Shown piece by piece: positions 8,531-16,830 of a stretch of 39,432 nt of DNA. The DNA is taken from positions 1 to 39,432 of the forward strand of contig PLIO01000149.1 in NCBI GenBank assembly GCA_003140075.1, in the 5' to 3' direction. Within the stretch, counting starts at the first letter, position 1, and the number at the start of each line of letters is the position of its first letter. The position numbers and the translations under genes were made by a program. The notes under the pieces were generated by a model that ran no database searches, was not told the origin of the DNA, and was given only the letters and a program-made list of their open reading frames with translations. Source of the DNA: Acidobacteriaceae bacterium. Lineage in GTDB: Bacteria > Acidobacteriota > Terriglobia > Terriglobales > Acidobacteriaceae.

Positions 8531-8615
8531 GTGATCAGTGGCCAGTGATCAGTGGTCAGTGAAATCTTTCCAACCACCATTTTTGATTACTGGCCACCGG
8601 CCACTGGCCACTACT
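8531..8615. repeat. Inverted CAGTGGCCAGTG-type repeat before ribF
   Basis: The left arm 8531-8561 repeats the unit GATCAGTGGCCAGTGATCAGTGG-like. The right arm 8585-8615 is an inverted version (ACTGGCCACCGGCCACTGGCC). The two can form an imperfect long hairpin ending directly at the ribF start codon. Confidence 0.65.
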
Positions 8616-9563
8616 ATGCAGGTCTTCCACAAACTCGAGGACGTTCCGGCGGGGTTTGGGCCGGCGCTGGTGAGCGTGGGCAACTTTGACGGAGTGCACC
8701 GGGCACACGCCAACGTGCTGGGTGAGATTGTTCGGCGAGCCCGGCAGAGCGGGGCCAAGGCCGTGGCTGTGACGTTTGAGCCGCATCCGGCGCGCATCCT
8801 GCGGCCGGACTCGGGGTTGAAACTGCTCACGCCGGTGCCGGAAAAATTGCAGTTGCTCGAAGCCACGGGCATCGATGCTGTGTTGATGCTGCCCTTTGGG
8901 CGCGATCTGTCGCTGATGACGCCGCGCCAGTTTGCCGAACGCATCCTGAAGAGGAAACTGCATGCGCGCGAGGTGCATGAGGGCTATAACTTCCGTTTTG
9001 GACACAAGGCCGCGGGCGATGTGAATCTGCTGGCGCAGTTCGGGCAGGAACTGGGTTTTGAAGTGAAAGTCTATCCCGAGCAAACGCTGCGCGGTGAGCC
9101 GGTTTCAAGCAGTCACATCCGGAAGCTAATTGGCGAGGGGCGAGTCAGCCGGGCGCGGCATCTGTTGGCGCGTCCATTCTGCATTCTGGGCGCGCCGGGA
9201 CGGGGACGCGGATTGGGATCGAAGTACACCGTTCCGACCATCAATCTGGCGCGCTACGAGGAGTTGGTGCCGAGAGACGGCGTCTACATCACGCGGACGC
9301 GGGTGGGGAACGAGCGCTTTGATTCCGTCACCAACGTGGGCAACCGTCCCACGTTTGGGGCAGATTCGTTTGCCATTGAGACTCACCTGCTGAATTTTCA
9401 TCCCATCGAACTGACACCGGAGAGCCCGGTCGAAATCTGTTTTCTTAATCGGCTGCGCGATGAGATCAAGTTTCCGTCGGTGGAAGCGCTGCGGGAGCAG
9501 ATCGCACGGGATGTAAAGAAGGCGCGGAGATATTTTCACTTGCTCGGACTCGGGCGCAACTAG
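8616..9563 (+). CDS. ribF: Bifunctional riboflavin kinase / FAD synthetase
   Basis: Converts riboflavin to FMN and then FAD, cytosolic. 315 residues, the usual length. The N-terminal adenylyltransferase domain has VGNFDGVHRAH (21-31) and VSSSHIRKLI (163-172). The C-terminal kinase domain has the nucleotide/flavin motif with PTIN at 207-210, and VTNVGNRPTFG further on. The frame is open upstream, but only through the inverted repeat, so the ATG at 8616 beside the conserved start is preferred. No Shine-Dalgarno is evident, because the repeat arm occupies that position. It follows the PhnP-like gene by 91 nt. Confidence 0.92.
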   Translation: MQVFHKLEDVPAGFGPALVSVGNFDGVHRAHANVLGEIVRRARQSGAKAVAVTFEPHPARILRPDSGLKLLTPVPEKLQLLEATGIDAVLMLPFGRDLSLMTPRQFAERILKRKLHAREVHEGYNFRFGHKAAGDVNLLAQFGQELGFEVKVYPEQTLRGEPVSSSHIRKLIGEGRVSRARHLLARPFCILGAPGRGRGLGSKYTVPTINLARYEELVPRDGVYITRTRVGNERFDSVTNVGNRPTFGADSFAIETHLLNFHPIELTPESPVEICFLNRLRDEIKFPSVEALREQIARDVKKARRYFHLLGLGRN

Positions 9564-9579
9564 TTGCTACTTTCTGTTC

Positions 9580-11013
9580 TTACTCCACCGTGAAGACCTG
9601 TGTGCTGGTGGTGGTCCCACCGGCATTGGTAACCGCGATTGGGCCGGTGGTAGCGCCTGCGGGAACGGTGAGGCTGAGATAGTTCACGCTAAGCACCCTG
9701 AACGTAGCGCTGACGCCGTTGACGGAGACAGCGGTCGTGCCCACGAAGTGGTTCCCCTGGAGCAGAATCTCCGCGCCAACGGTGCCCGTTGAAGGACGGA
9801 ATTCCACAACGCACGGTGCGGGCGCAGGCAAACCGGCGTCAATGCTCCAGATGGTGCCATTGGTGACGAAATCGGTGGAGGAGACTCCACCGTTGCCATA
9901 AGTGACGCCGTAGAACTTGCCGTCGGCGGCCTGGAGCATGGCTCCCGCTTGCTCGCCGATGGTCGTACAATCGAGCGTCAGATCTTGCAACACAGAACCA
10001 GCCGTAGTCGCGGCGAAAACGATGCTTTGGCCGCTGCAGTCTCCGCCCGTAAAATCACCCCACAGATTCCCGTCGGAAGCCTGAAGGATGTTGCCGTCGA
10101 AAAAGTCGGTGGTGGAGAGGACGCCGATTTTTTGATATTTGCCGGCGAGGCTGATCTCATACAACTCGCTCCCAGCCTGGAGACCGAAGAGTTCGCCGGT
10201 CGAGGTCAGCGCGGGGGCGCTGGTGGCAACGCCGGGAAGGTTGATGTTGGGCGTGTTGAAGCCGTGCAGGATGGTGTACTGGCCCGATGCCGGATCGAAT
10301 CGAAAGACGCTGTTGTAAGGCTTGAACTGCTCGCCGGCGACGGTGGTTCCGTATAGATTGCCGTCCGCGGCCTGCACCATTCCGTAAGCTCCGGTGCCGT
10401 CCGGTTGCGACTTTGTGTCGAACGTATGCAGCACCTTGAAGCCTCCGACCGGGCTCATGCGATAGAGCACGCTGGTGGGAGGATCAGTCGGGCCCGTGTC
10501 GCCATAGAAGTTGCCGTCGAGCGCCTGCATCAGAAAGCCTGGGTTGGCTCCGTCGGAACAGTTCTCCGTACCGCAAAAATTGTGCAGAGTTTGAATCGCA
10601 CCGCTCTTGCTTAACTTAAAGACAGTTCCAAAACCGTTGGCGCCATTCTCCGAAGTCGTGCCGTAAAGAAAACCGTCCGTGCCTTCGACCAGGCTGCCCG
10701 GAGCAGAACCGTTGGGCAGGCTTCCGTTGGAGCTTTCGGCAAAGCTGTAAATCACGGAGATTTGGCCCGTCGGGGTGATCTTGAAAATCGTACCCTGCGC
10801 GTTCAATCCCACGCCGCCGCCGACGGCCGCGCCGTAGAAACTGCCATCGGCGCCCTCAATCAGTGAAACCGGAAAGTAGCCATCGGGACAGACGAACGAC
10901 GCATTGCATGGGAAGGCAAATATATCCGTGATGACAGGAGTCGTGTTTTGTGCTGATGCAACCGATGACAAGGAAGCTACGAGAACCGCGACCAGAGGCC
11001 GAAGTGGATTCAT
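9580..11013 (-). CDS. Secreted GloVer-repeat protein with C-terminal IPT/TIG domain
   Basis: 477 residues. Residues 1-21 form a signal peptide (MNPLRPLVAVLVASL...ASA). About seven degenerate repeats of 45-55 residues follow, each with a core like DGNLYGTT preceded by a PxxGxxL segment and ending in a beta strand such as GTVFKL. Seven such units fit a beta-propeller. The last about 80 residues (FRPSTGTVGAEILLQGNHF...VSVNGVSATF) form an IPT/TIG immunoglobulin-like domain. The start ATG 11013 has GGAG 5-6 nt upstream and is preferred over one eight codons earlier. The most diverged of the three relatives in the window. Function unknown; surface or secreted binding is a guess. Confidence 0.8.
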   Translation of the reverse strand: MNPLRPLVAVLVASLSSVASAQNTTPVITDIFAFPCNASFVCPDGYFPVSLIEGADGSFYGAAVGGGVGLNAQGTIFKITPTGQISVIYSFAESSNGSLPNGSAPGSLVEGTDGFLYGTTSENGANGFGTVFKLSKSGAIQTLHNFCGTENCSDGANPGFLMQALDGNFYGDTGPTDPPTSVLYRMSPVGGFKVLHTFDTKSQPDGTGAYGMVQAADGNLYGTTVAGEQFKPYNSVFRFDPASGQYTILHGFNTPNINLPGVATSAPALTSTGELFGLQAGSELYEISLAGKYQKIGVLSTTDFFDGNILQASDGNLWGDFTGGDCSGQSIVFAATTAGSVLQDLTLDCTTIGEQAGAMLQAADGKFYGVTYGNGGVSSTDFVTNGTIWSIDAGLPAPAPCVVEFRPSTGTVGAEILLQGNHFVGTTAVSVNGVSATFRVLSVNYLSLTVPAGATTGPIAVTNAGGTTTSTQVFTVE

Positions 11014-11205
11014 GGATTCTCCGCAAATCGATTTCATCTCTATATATACGCTGGGAGCCGCGAAGTTGTCGGGACGGTGTCAAGAGATTGTAAAGAACGC
11101 ATGTGAAGAGAACCCTTACGATCTCGATTGAAATTAGCCGTGGATTTGGCGCGATTTTGGCGTTAATGTGGAAGCGACAGACAGTCCAGGGAGGGAGAAT
11201 AGCTC

Positions 11206-12294
11206 ATGCGAAAGAATACGGCCGAGAAGTCAGCGAACAGCAATCGACGCGCCTTTCTGAAAGCGGGCGGCATCATGACGGCGGCCGTTCTTGGCTCGGC
11301 CACGCTGCCGGATGTTGCGAGTGGCCGGCCGGGTCCAGCTTCCAACGGTCTACCCTCCAACGCTGCAACTTCCGATTCCATGCCGACTCGAAATCTCGGC
11401 AAGACCGGGTACAAAGTGGGCATCTTCAGCCTGGGAGGCCAGGCCGCGCTGGAGAAGGCCAACAATGAAGCCAACGCTATCCCCGTCATTGAGAAGGCTC
11501 TCGATCTCGGCGTGAACTATATCGACACTTCTTCGATCTACGGTGGCCCCGAGCGCTGGAGCGAGCAATACGTCGGGAAAGTGATGAAACACCGCCGCAG
11601 CGACGCGTTCCTTGCGACCAAGACGAAAGAGCGGACGCGCGATGGTTCCATGCGCATGATCGAGACCTCGCTCAAACTGTTGCAGACAGATCACATCGAT
11701 TTGTGGCAACTGCACGATATCGGAACGATGACGGATATCAACGAGATATTTGCCAAGGGCGGCGCCATGGAAGCGTTGTTGCAGGCTCGCGAGCAGAAAA
11801 TCGTGCGCTATCTCGGGATTACTGGACACTATCGGCCGGACGCGTTGATTGAGGCGATTCACCGCCATCCGTTCGACACGATCCTGATGGCAGTCAACGC
11901 TGCCGATCCGCATCACTACAGCTTCTCCGAGCAACTGTTGCCCCTGGCGGTGGAAAAGCAGATGGGGATCATTGGAATGAAGGTCCCGGCGCGGGGACGA
12001 ATTCTTTCTTCGTGGACGCCGCCTCCTATTGAACAGCAGAAACATATGTGGGAGGGGATGGTGCTGGCGCCGACGCCGGGAACGCTCGATATGCGGCAGG
12101 CGATGTATTATTCGCTTTCGCTGCCGGTCAGTACCGTCATCATCGGGTGCGATTCCATTGCCCAGTTGGAGCAGAACGTACAACTGGCACGCGAATTCAC
12201 GCCGCTCAACCAACAGCAGATGGCGTCGCTCACCGAGAAAGCTCAGCCGGTGGCAAAGCAGTCACTGTTCTTCCGCTTCTATGACCGGGCCTAG
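11206..12294 (+). CDS. Tat-exported aldo/keto reductase
   Basis: 362 residues. A twin-arginine signal NRRAFLK is at 13-19, followed by a hydrophobic stretch to about 35. The AKR barrel starts near 60 (TRNLGKTGYKVGIFSLGG). The catalytic tetrad is visible: Asp107 (YIDTSS), Tyr112, Lys139 (ATKTKERT) and His170 (LWQLHD). The reaction is NAD(P)H-dependent carbonyl reduction or the reverse; substrate unknown. Export by Tat suggests folding with cofactor before secretion. The start ATG 11206 has a strong GGGAGGGAG site. Divergent from the first GloVer gene. TatB and TatC are encoded further along in this window. Confidence 0.88.
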   Translation: MRKNTAEKSANSNRRAFLKAGGIMTAAVLGSATLPDVASGRPGPASNGLPSNAATSDSMPTRNLGKTGYKVGIFSLGGQAALEKANNEANAIPVIEKALDLGVNYIDTSSIYGGPERWSEQYVGKVMKHRRSDAFLATKTKERTRDGSMRMIETSLKLLQTDHIDLWQLHDIGTMTDINEIFAKGGAMEALLQAREQKIVRYLGITGHYRPDALIEAIHRHPFDTILMAVNAADPHHYSFSEQLLPLAVEKQMGIIGMKVPARGRILSSWTPPPIEQQKHMWEGMVLAPTPGTLDMRQAMYYSLSLPVSTVIIGCDSIAQLEQNVQLAREFTPLNQQQMASLTEKAQPVAKQSLFFRFYDRA

Positions 12295-12361
12295 GGATCA
12301 GGTCGGCGATTTCTGGGTTTCACGAATTTCGGGCTCGAGCATCCCAGGAAATCCCGCCCTG

Positions 12362-12805
12362 CTAATGCGGCAAGTAGCCTGATTCCATGGGCAGCTTGCC
12401 ATCGACGCGGACGACGTTGATGGTGTTGTCGACAGAGCGGACATCCACGAAGCCGATGGCGCCGGGAGTGGTCTGCACAATCTTCAGTACGTCCGCGTCG
12501 GAATCCGCCATTACGATCACATCCTTGTGAGCCGCAATTAGTGCCTTCCAATCGCCGTCGTTCATCTTGATCAAGCGCTGCAGCGTCTCAGCTTCGCCGG
12601 CGGAGTCCTTGTGGAGAACAAGAACAACGGATTTGCCATCCGGCCATTTCTTAACCTCCGCACGGAAAATTCTGGACAAGTGGACCGAGGTTACATTTCC
12701 AACGTTGTTATCCCTGTTGACCACGACTGCCATGTGGTGGGCGAAACAAGGAGTGAGGAACGTCAGGAGAAAAGCAAGCAGTACAGCAAGCCGGTGAAAT
12801 CTCAT
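12362..12805 (-). CDS. Short PstS-like periplasmic phosphate-binding-type protein
   Basis: 147 residues from the ATG that gives a proper signal peptide (MRFHRLAVLLAFLLTFLTPCFA). An ATG eight codons upstream at 12829 is possible, but neither has a good ribosome site. The mature part (VVNRDNNVGNVTSVHLSRIFRAEVKKWPDG...) resembles the N-terminal lobe of PstS-type binding proteins, ending with TTPGAIGFVDVRSVD, a segment typical of that family. It is about half the usual PstS length and has no transporter genes beside it. It may therefore be a single-lobe binding or signalling protein; ligand unproven. Confidence 0.65.
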   Translation of the reverse strand: MRFHRLAVLLAFLLTFLTPCFAHHMAVVVNRDNNVGNVTSVHLSRIFRAEVKKWPDGKSVVLVLHKDSAGEAETLQRLIKMNDGDWKALIAAHKDVIVMADSDADVLKIVQTTPGAIGFVDVRSVDNTINVVRVDGKLPMESGYLPH

Positions 12806-12948
12806 AGACACATCCAATCGGACCATCATTACATGAAGGTCGCACTTCTAGGCTAACCAAGAGTAGCGGCCCAAGAAGTAAAAACATTGTCAAACCGCCG
12901 GTGAGGGTACCTAGTAAGAAAACATTGGGATCCGCTGAAGATTAGAAA

Positions 12949-12976
12949 TTGACAATTCCTGCCCGCGCCGTACAAT
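12949..12976 (+). promoter_or_regulatory. Consensus promoter of the MFS gene, leaderless
   Basis: TTGACA (12949-12954), 16-nt spacer, TACAAT (12971-12976), then 8 nt to the ATG at 12985. The -35 is perfect and the -10 differs at one position. The TTG at 12949 could be mistaken for an in-frame start codon. Confidence 0.75.
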
Positions 12977-12984
12977 CGCGCCTC

Positions 12985-14328
12985 ATGGCGCTCGGCCCCA
13001 TCCAACTGATACGTCTGGCCACGCCAGAGCAGCGACGGACGCTCCTCGCGGCGGCTCTGGGCTGGGCGCTCGATGCCTTTGACGCCATGCTTTATGCGCT
13101 GGTGCTGGCGCTGCTGATGCGCGACTTTAGCATGAGCAAATCAATGGCCGGGCTGCTCGGAACGCTGACGCTGCTAGCTTCCGGCATGGGTGGCGTGTTG
13201 TTCGGCTTTCTCGCCGACCGCATCGGGCGCAAGCGGGCTCTGATGGCCAGCATCTTCACGTATTCGGTGTGTTCGTTCGCGTCAGGCCTGGCGACGAGCA
13301 TCGCGATGCTGGCGGCTGCACGCTTCCTACTGGGCCTCGGCATGGGCGGCGAATGGAATACGGGCGCAACGCTTGTCGCCGAGACTTGGCCGGCGGAGTT
13401 CCGGGCCAAGGCGCTTTCGATTGTGCAAAGTTCGTGGGCTTTGGGCTTCGCCGCAGCCGCGCTGGTTGCGGGTCCGGTGGCGAGGTATTTTGGATGGCGC
13501 GCGGTGTTCTTCGTGGGAATTCTGCCGGCGCTCGTTACGCTTTGGATTCGGCGCAGCGTGCCGGAGTCGGCAATGTGGGAGGAGCGGAGATCGTCAGAGG
13601 GTAGATCCCCCGTCGCGGACGGGGTGCATGTAGCAGCGTTGACAGGCCATGCCGTCCAAAATCACTCCGGAGATCGGGCCTCTGAGCTACCACCGCTTAC
13701 AGCCGCAGCCGGCAGTTCAAACTTGGCTGCCATCTTTCGAGCGCCGTATGTGAAGCATACGTTCGCATTGCTGCTGTTTAACTTCTGCTGCTTGTTTGCG
13801 TGGTGGGGCATCTTTACATGGTTGCCGCCTTATTTGTCGCTTCCGGTGTCACAGGGCGGGCGCGGCTTTGGAGTGATGGGAACGACGACTCTGCTGGTGG
13901 TGCTGAATCTGTTTGGAATGCTTCCGGGATATGCCAGTTTTGGCTGGGTAGCGGATCATCTGGGAAGACGCAAGGCATTTCTGGTCTACAGCTTGACGGC
14001 GGCTTTTCTGATTCCGCTTTACGCGGCTGCGCGGTCGCCTGCGGTTCTAATGGTGCTGGGAATGCTCGTGGCGTTCTTTGGCACCGGGATATTCTCCGGT
14101 TCCGGAATCATGGGCAGCGAGATTTTCCCGACCAGCGTGCGGGCGCGAGCTCTGGGATTCACCTACAACGGCGCACGGGCGCTGAGTTCGGTCGCGCCCC
14201 TGGTGATTGGGCGAGTGGGTCAGGCGAAGGGTTTAGGCTGGGCCTTTTATCTCTGTGCAGCTGGATATCTGCTGGCCGCATTGATTACGACGCAATTACC
14301 GGAGACGCGGGGAAAGAAGTTGGAGTGA
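12985..14328 (+). CDS. MFS transporter, sugar-acid/organic-acid type
   Basis: 447 residues with about 12 membrane segments, in the inner membrane. The family motif between helices 2 and 3 is visible (GFLADRIGRKRAL), repeated in the second half as GWVADHLGRRKAF. LGLGMGGEWNTGATLVAETWP is typical of the NanT/shikimate/aromatic-acid transporter group, proton symporters for acidic substrates. The central loop between helices 6 and 7 is long and low in hydrophobicity (about residues 198-245). The start is ATG 12985, just after a consensus promoter; the in-frame TTG at 12949 is the -35 box. Divergent from the PstS-like gene. Substrate cannot be assigned. Confidence 0.85.
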   Translation: MALGPIQLIRLATPEQRRTLLAAALGWALDAFDAMLYALVLALLMRDFSMSKSMAGLLGTLTLLASGMGGVLFGFLADRIGRKRALMASIFTYSVCSFASGLATSIAMLAAARFLLGLGMGGEWNTGATLVAETWPAEFRAKALSIVQSSWALGFAAAALVAGPVARYFGWRAVFFVGILPALVTLWIRRSVPESAMWEERRSSEGRSPVADGVHVAALTGHAVQNHSGDRASELPPLTAAAGSSNLAAIFRAPYVKHTFALLLFNFCCLFAWWGIFTWLPPYLSLPVSQGGRGFGVMGTTTLLVVLNLFGMLPGYASFGWVADHLGRRKAFLVYSLTAAFLIPLYAAARSPAVLMVLGMLVAFFGTGIFSGSGIMGSEIFPTSVRARALGFTYNGARALSSVAPLVIGRVGQAKGLGWAFYLCAAGYLLAALITTQLPETRGKKLE

Positions 14329-14365
14329 AGTTCCTCTTGGTGCTTGCGAGGAGCCCAACTATGTT

Positions 14366-14713
14366 TCAGAAGCCAATGAAGAGTAATCGTGCCTTCTGGC
14401 TTCGCGCTTTTGGTTTCTCGTTGTACATGGCGGAATCGGCGCTGGCGATTAATGCCTGCATGGTCCGGCCCGGCTGCCATTGCGCCAAGCCGATGGATGC
14501 GTCCACCTTCACTGTGGCCTCTTTCTCCTTCGATCCGGTAGTGAGCTGTGTACTCGCCCAGAGGTTCGGCTTCTGTTCCTGCGTTGCCGCCGGCTTCTGG
14601 CCGTCTTGAGGAGCGAGCATTGCCGTCTCAGAAGTTTGCGCGCAACCCGTGAACGGGCACACAAATATATACAGACCGGCCAACATGATGATTTTCGAAT
14701 AAATCGTTTTCAC
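14366..14713 (-). CDS. Small lipoprotein-like protein with GGDEF-like C-terminal tail
   Basis: 115 residues from GTG 14713. Residues 1-24 look like an export signal with a possible lipobox ending FTGC (Cys24), then a polar linker. Residues about 66-105 (VDASIGLAQW, then ALIASADSAMYNEKPKAR) closely resemble the last 40 residues of diguanylate cyclase domains (SIGVA...LLxxADxALYxAKxxGR). The GGDEF active-site loop and everything before it are absent. It cannot make cyclic-di-GMP as read. It may be a chimera of a cyclase remnant with a signal peptide, or an unrelated family with chance similarity. Convergent with the MFS gene. Confidence 0.5.
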   Translation of the reverse strand: MKTIYSKIIMLAGLYIFVCPFTGCAQTSETAMLAPQDGQKPAATQEQKPNLWASTQLTTGSKEKEATVKVDASIGLAQWQPGRTMQALIASADSAMYNEKPKARSQKARLLFIGF

Positions 14714-14843
14714 GACGATTCCAGACCCCCGTATAAAACCCGACTCCGGCTATCAAATTGGACTGAAACTGAGACCGCACAATGTTACGGGTGAGATGCA
14801 GCGGTGCGCGTAACCGGACGCCCGCATCTTCCGTTCTTGATTT

Positions 14844-15797
14844 CTACTCGATGGGCTCGATCACGAAGTCCGTCTCGGCCACGTTGCGAGCCGGACGCTG
14901 CACCATCACGATAGCTGCGAGCACAAAGACTATTCCTAAGGTCTGAATCGGGCGCAGGGTTTCGCCTAAGAGCAGGGCGGCGAGAACTATGGAGAACACC
15001 GGTTCCAGGCAACTGGCGATGATGGCGCGCGTGGGCTCCAGATATTGCAGGCCGAGGAAGTAAAGCGAAAACGCTCCGAGCACCGAGATCATGGAAAACA
15101 CAAACAGGAACAGCCATTGCGCCGGGATGTAACGGGCGGCGGCGACTTTCCAGGGAGGGTTGACGATGAGCCAAAAGGCTGCGGCTGCGGCCAGCGTCCA
15201 CACGAGCACGCGCCAGCGGTCGTAGCGGGCCAGGATGCGGTGTCCGGCGACATTGTAGAAGGCAAAGGAAAACGAGGCCAGCAGAGCGGCAAGGATGCCG
15301 TAGGAATCGAGGCGAAGAGCGGACCCACTATTTGATCGGCCTCCGACGATGCCGATGACGAGAGCGATTCCGGTAACCGCCAGCGCCACGACAAGCACTT
15401 TCTGCAGCGAAAGCTTTTGCTCGCCGCGCATCACTACATAGAGCAGGACCCACACCGGAGCGGTGTATTGCACGATGATAGCGGTGGCCACATTCGTACG
15501 CTGGATAGCCACGTAATAGAAATAATTGGAGACGGCTACCCCGAAAGCTCCCAGAACGACACAAAAGGCCAAATCACTGAGAGGTAGTTTAATTCGCTGC
15601 CAACCCTTTGAAGCAACCAGGCAAGGAAGCAGAACCAGCAGGGAAAATGTAGTGCGAGTCTGCGAAAGGATGAGTGGGTCGATGGGACGTAGAGCTGCGG
15701 CGCCTAAGGATAGCTTCCCGGTAAAAACGGCGCGTCCCAGAGCGGCGGAGACTCCCCAAAGAAATGCCGCCGAAGCGATAAAGAAATAGCCGCGCAA
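14844..15797 (-). CDS. EamA/DMT-family transporter
   Basis: 317 residues with ten predicted hydrophobic segments in two EamA halves. The first half includes ALGRAVFTGK and NYFYYVAIQRTNVATAIIVQYTAP; the second ends LEPTRAIIASCLEPVFSIVLAALLLGE. These are classic DMT-family features, usually efflux of amino acids or other metabolites. The start appears to be TTG 15797: there is no ATG or GTG between the upstream in-frame stop and the first helix, and no clear ribosome site. Substrate unknown. Confidence 0.85.
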   Translation of the reverse strand: MRGYFFIASAAFLWGVSAALGRAVFTGKLSLGAAALRPIDPLILSQTRTTFSLLVLLPCLVASKGWQRIKLPLSDLAFCVVLGAFGVAVSNYFYYVAIQRTNVATAIIVQYTAPVWVLLYVVMRGEQKLSLQKVLVVALAVTGIALVIGIVGGRSNSGSALRLDSYGILAALLASFSFAFYNVAGHRILARYDRWRVLVWTLAAAAAFWLIVNPPWKVAAARYIPAQWLFLFVFSMISVLGAFSLYFLGLQYLEPTRAIIASCLEPVFSIVLAALLLGETLRPIQTLGIVFVLAAIVMVQRPARNVAETDFVIEPIE

Positions 15798-15927
15798 AGG
15801 ATGCCGGCGCCGGCTTTGGTGACTTGTGTAGGGAATGATAAGCCTCGTGATCGCCTTCGATGATCAGCCAGTAGAGAGGAACGGGTCAAGGCATGACGAT
15901 TCTAGAGGGGGCAGATGCATTAACCTG

Positions 15928-16329
15928 CTAGCCGTCAACATATTCGACTTGGGCCGTAATCTTTGCGGTTTTCTCGAGCATGGCCGATACCGAGCAATAC
16001 TTCTCTTTCGAGAGGCGGACTGCATCCTCGACGGCTTTATGGGAAACTTTGCCGCCAACGCGGTAGATCAGTTTGATTGCGGTATAGACCGATGGCGGCT
16101 CGGCAGCGCGCTCGGCTTCGGCGCGGACTTCGAGGCTGGTGAAAGGTTCGCGCTTTTTTTGCAGAATGGAGACGACGTCGTAGCCGGTGCAGCCGCACAG
16201 GCCGATGAGAACGAGTTCCATGGGACTGTTGCCGGCGGCTTTGTCGCCGTCGACCACTACTGTATGGCCGCTGCTCGCGATTCCGTTAAATTGTTGGCGA
16301 TCGATCCATGTAGCACGAGCTTCGGTCAT
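15928..16329 (-). CDS. OsmC-family peroxide/thiol stress protein
   Basis: 133 residues, cytosolic. OsmC proteins reduce organic hydroperoxides using two cysteines. The expected ones are in LCGCTGYDVVSIL (first) and KYCSVSAMLE (second). It is the short YhfA-like branch. The ATG at 16329 overlaps the TGA of the four-helix-bundle gene (ATGA), with AAGAAGG just upstream, so translation is probably coupled. The upstream repeat array at 16346-16380 ends close to this ribosome site. Confidence 0.88.
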   Translation of the reverse strand: MTEARATWIDRQQFNGIASSGHTVVVDGDKAAGNSPMELVLIGLCGCTGYDVVSILQKKREPFTSLEVRAEAERAAEPPSVYTAIKLIYRVGGKVSHKAVEDAVRLSKEKYCSVSAMLEKTAKITAQVEYVDG

Positions 16330-16736
16330 GACGCCTTCTTCTGGACAATTGTTGATTTCTGATTACTGATTGCTGATTGAGATCCCCTCTTCGCAGTCGT
16401 TCTCGACGCATTGAAGATTGCAACTAACTGATTAGCTTCCGACTTCAGATCTTTGAGCTTAGCTTCCGAGATTAATCCCGCTTCGACTAGCAGTTCCAGC
16501 CAAAAGGCGGATTCGTCGGCCTCTTCGATCACGATTGACAGTTTCGCGAGGAATTCTGGCCGGGAACGAGCTCGGCACACTGCGCGGTAGTTGGCGGCTA
16601 CAGACATGCCCGACCGCAGTAGCTGATGGCCGATGATCCGTCCTTCGGCCCCAGATGGCAAAGAGCGGATCACGCGAATGATCCTGAGCGCAAACTGCTT
16701 AGTTCGGTCCTTCAGAGCCTCAGCCTGATGATGCAT
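16326..16736 (-). CDS. Four-helix bundle protein (23S rRNA intervening-sequence family)
   Basis: 136 residues. The central part (FALRIIRVIRSLP, then GHQLLRSGMSVAANYRAVCRARSRPEFLAKLSIVIEEADESAFWLELL) is a textbook S23/IVS four-helix bundle, the superfamily that also includes the Avd accessory of diversity-generating retroelements. Function unknown; nucleic-acid binding is likely for relatives. The last about 16 residues (QSAISNQKSTIVQ...) are encoded by the AATCAG repeat and are not part of the fold. The start ATG 16736 has GGAGAAG upstream; the TTG seven codons earlier is less likely. Repeats lie on both sides of the gene. Confidence 0.88.
   Translation of the reverse strand: MHHQAEALKDRTKQFALRIIRVIRSLPSGAEGRIIGHQLLRSGMSVAANYRAVCRARSRPEFLAKLSIVIEEADESAFWLELLVEAGLISEAKLKDLKSEANQLVAIFNASRTTAKRGSQSAISNQKSTIVQKKAS
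16346..16380. repeat. AATCAGCA-type repeat inside the four-helix gene 3' end
   Basis: On the minus strand it reads CAATCAGCAATCAGTAATC-like, then AGAAATCAACAATTG. It lies within the coding end of the four-helix-bundle gene. Confidence 0.7.
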
Positions 16737-16750
16737 CGTAGCTTCTCCAG

Positions 16751-16780
16751 TCAGCAATTAACAATCAGCAATCAACAATC
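16751..16780. repeat. AATCAGCA-type repeat upstream of the four-helix gene
   Basis: Plus strand TCAGCAATTAACAATCAGCA followed by ATCAACAATC. It lies directly before the ribosome site of the four-helix-bundle gene, in inverted orientation relative to the copy at its 3' end. Confidence 0.7.
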
Positions 16781-16830
16781 TCCCGCCTGAACCCCACAAC
16801 TGTCTGTGATCGATGTCACAAATGTCGCAG

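Noticed and set aside
8531..8615. FMN riboswitch before ribF
   Set aside because: The region is a simple GGCCACTGG/CAGTGGCC inverted repeat and lacks the conserved FMN aptamer segments.
12949..12984. TTG 12949 as start of the MFS protein
   Set aside because: It is the -35 box of a consensus promoter, and the added residues are not membrane or signal-like.
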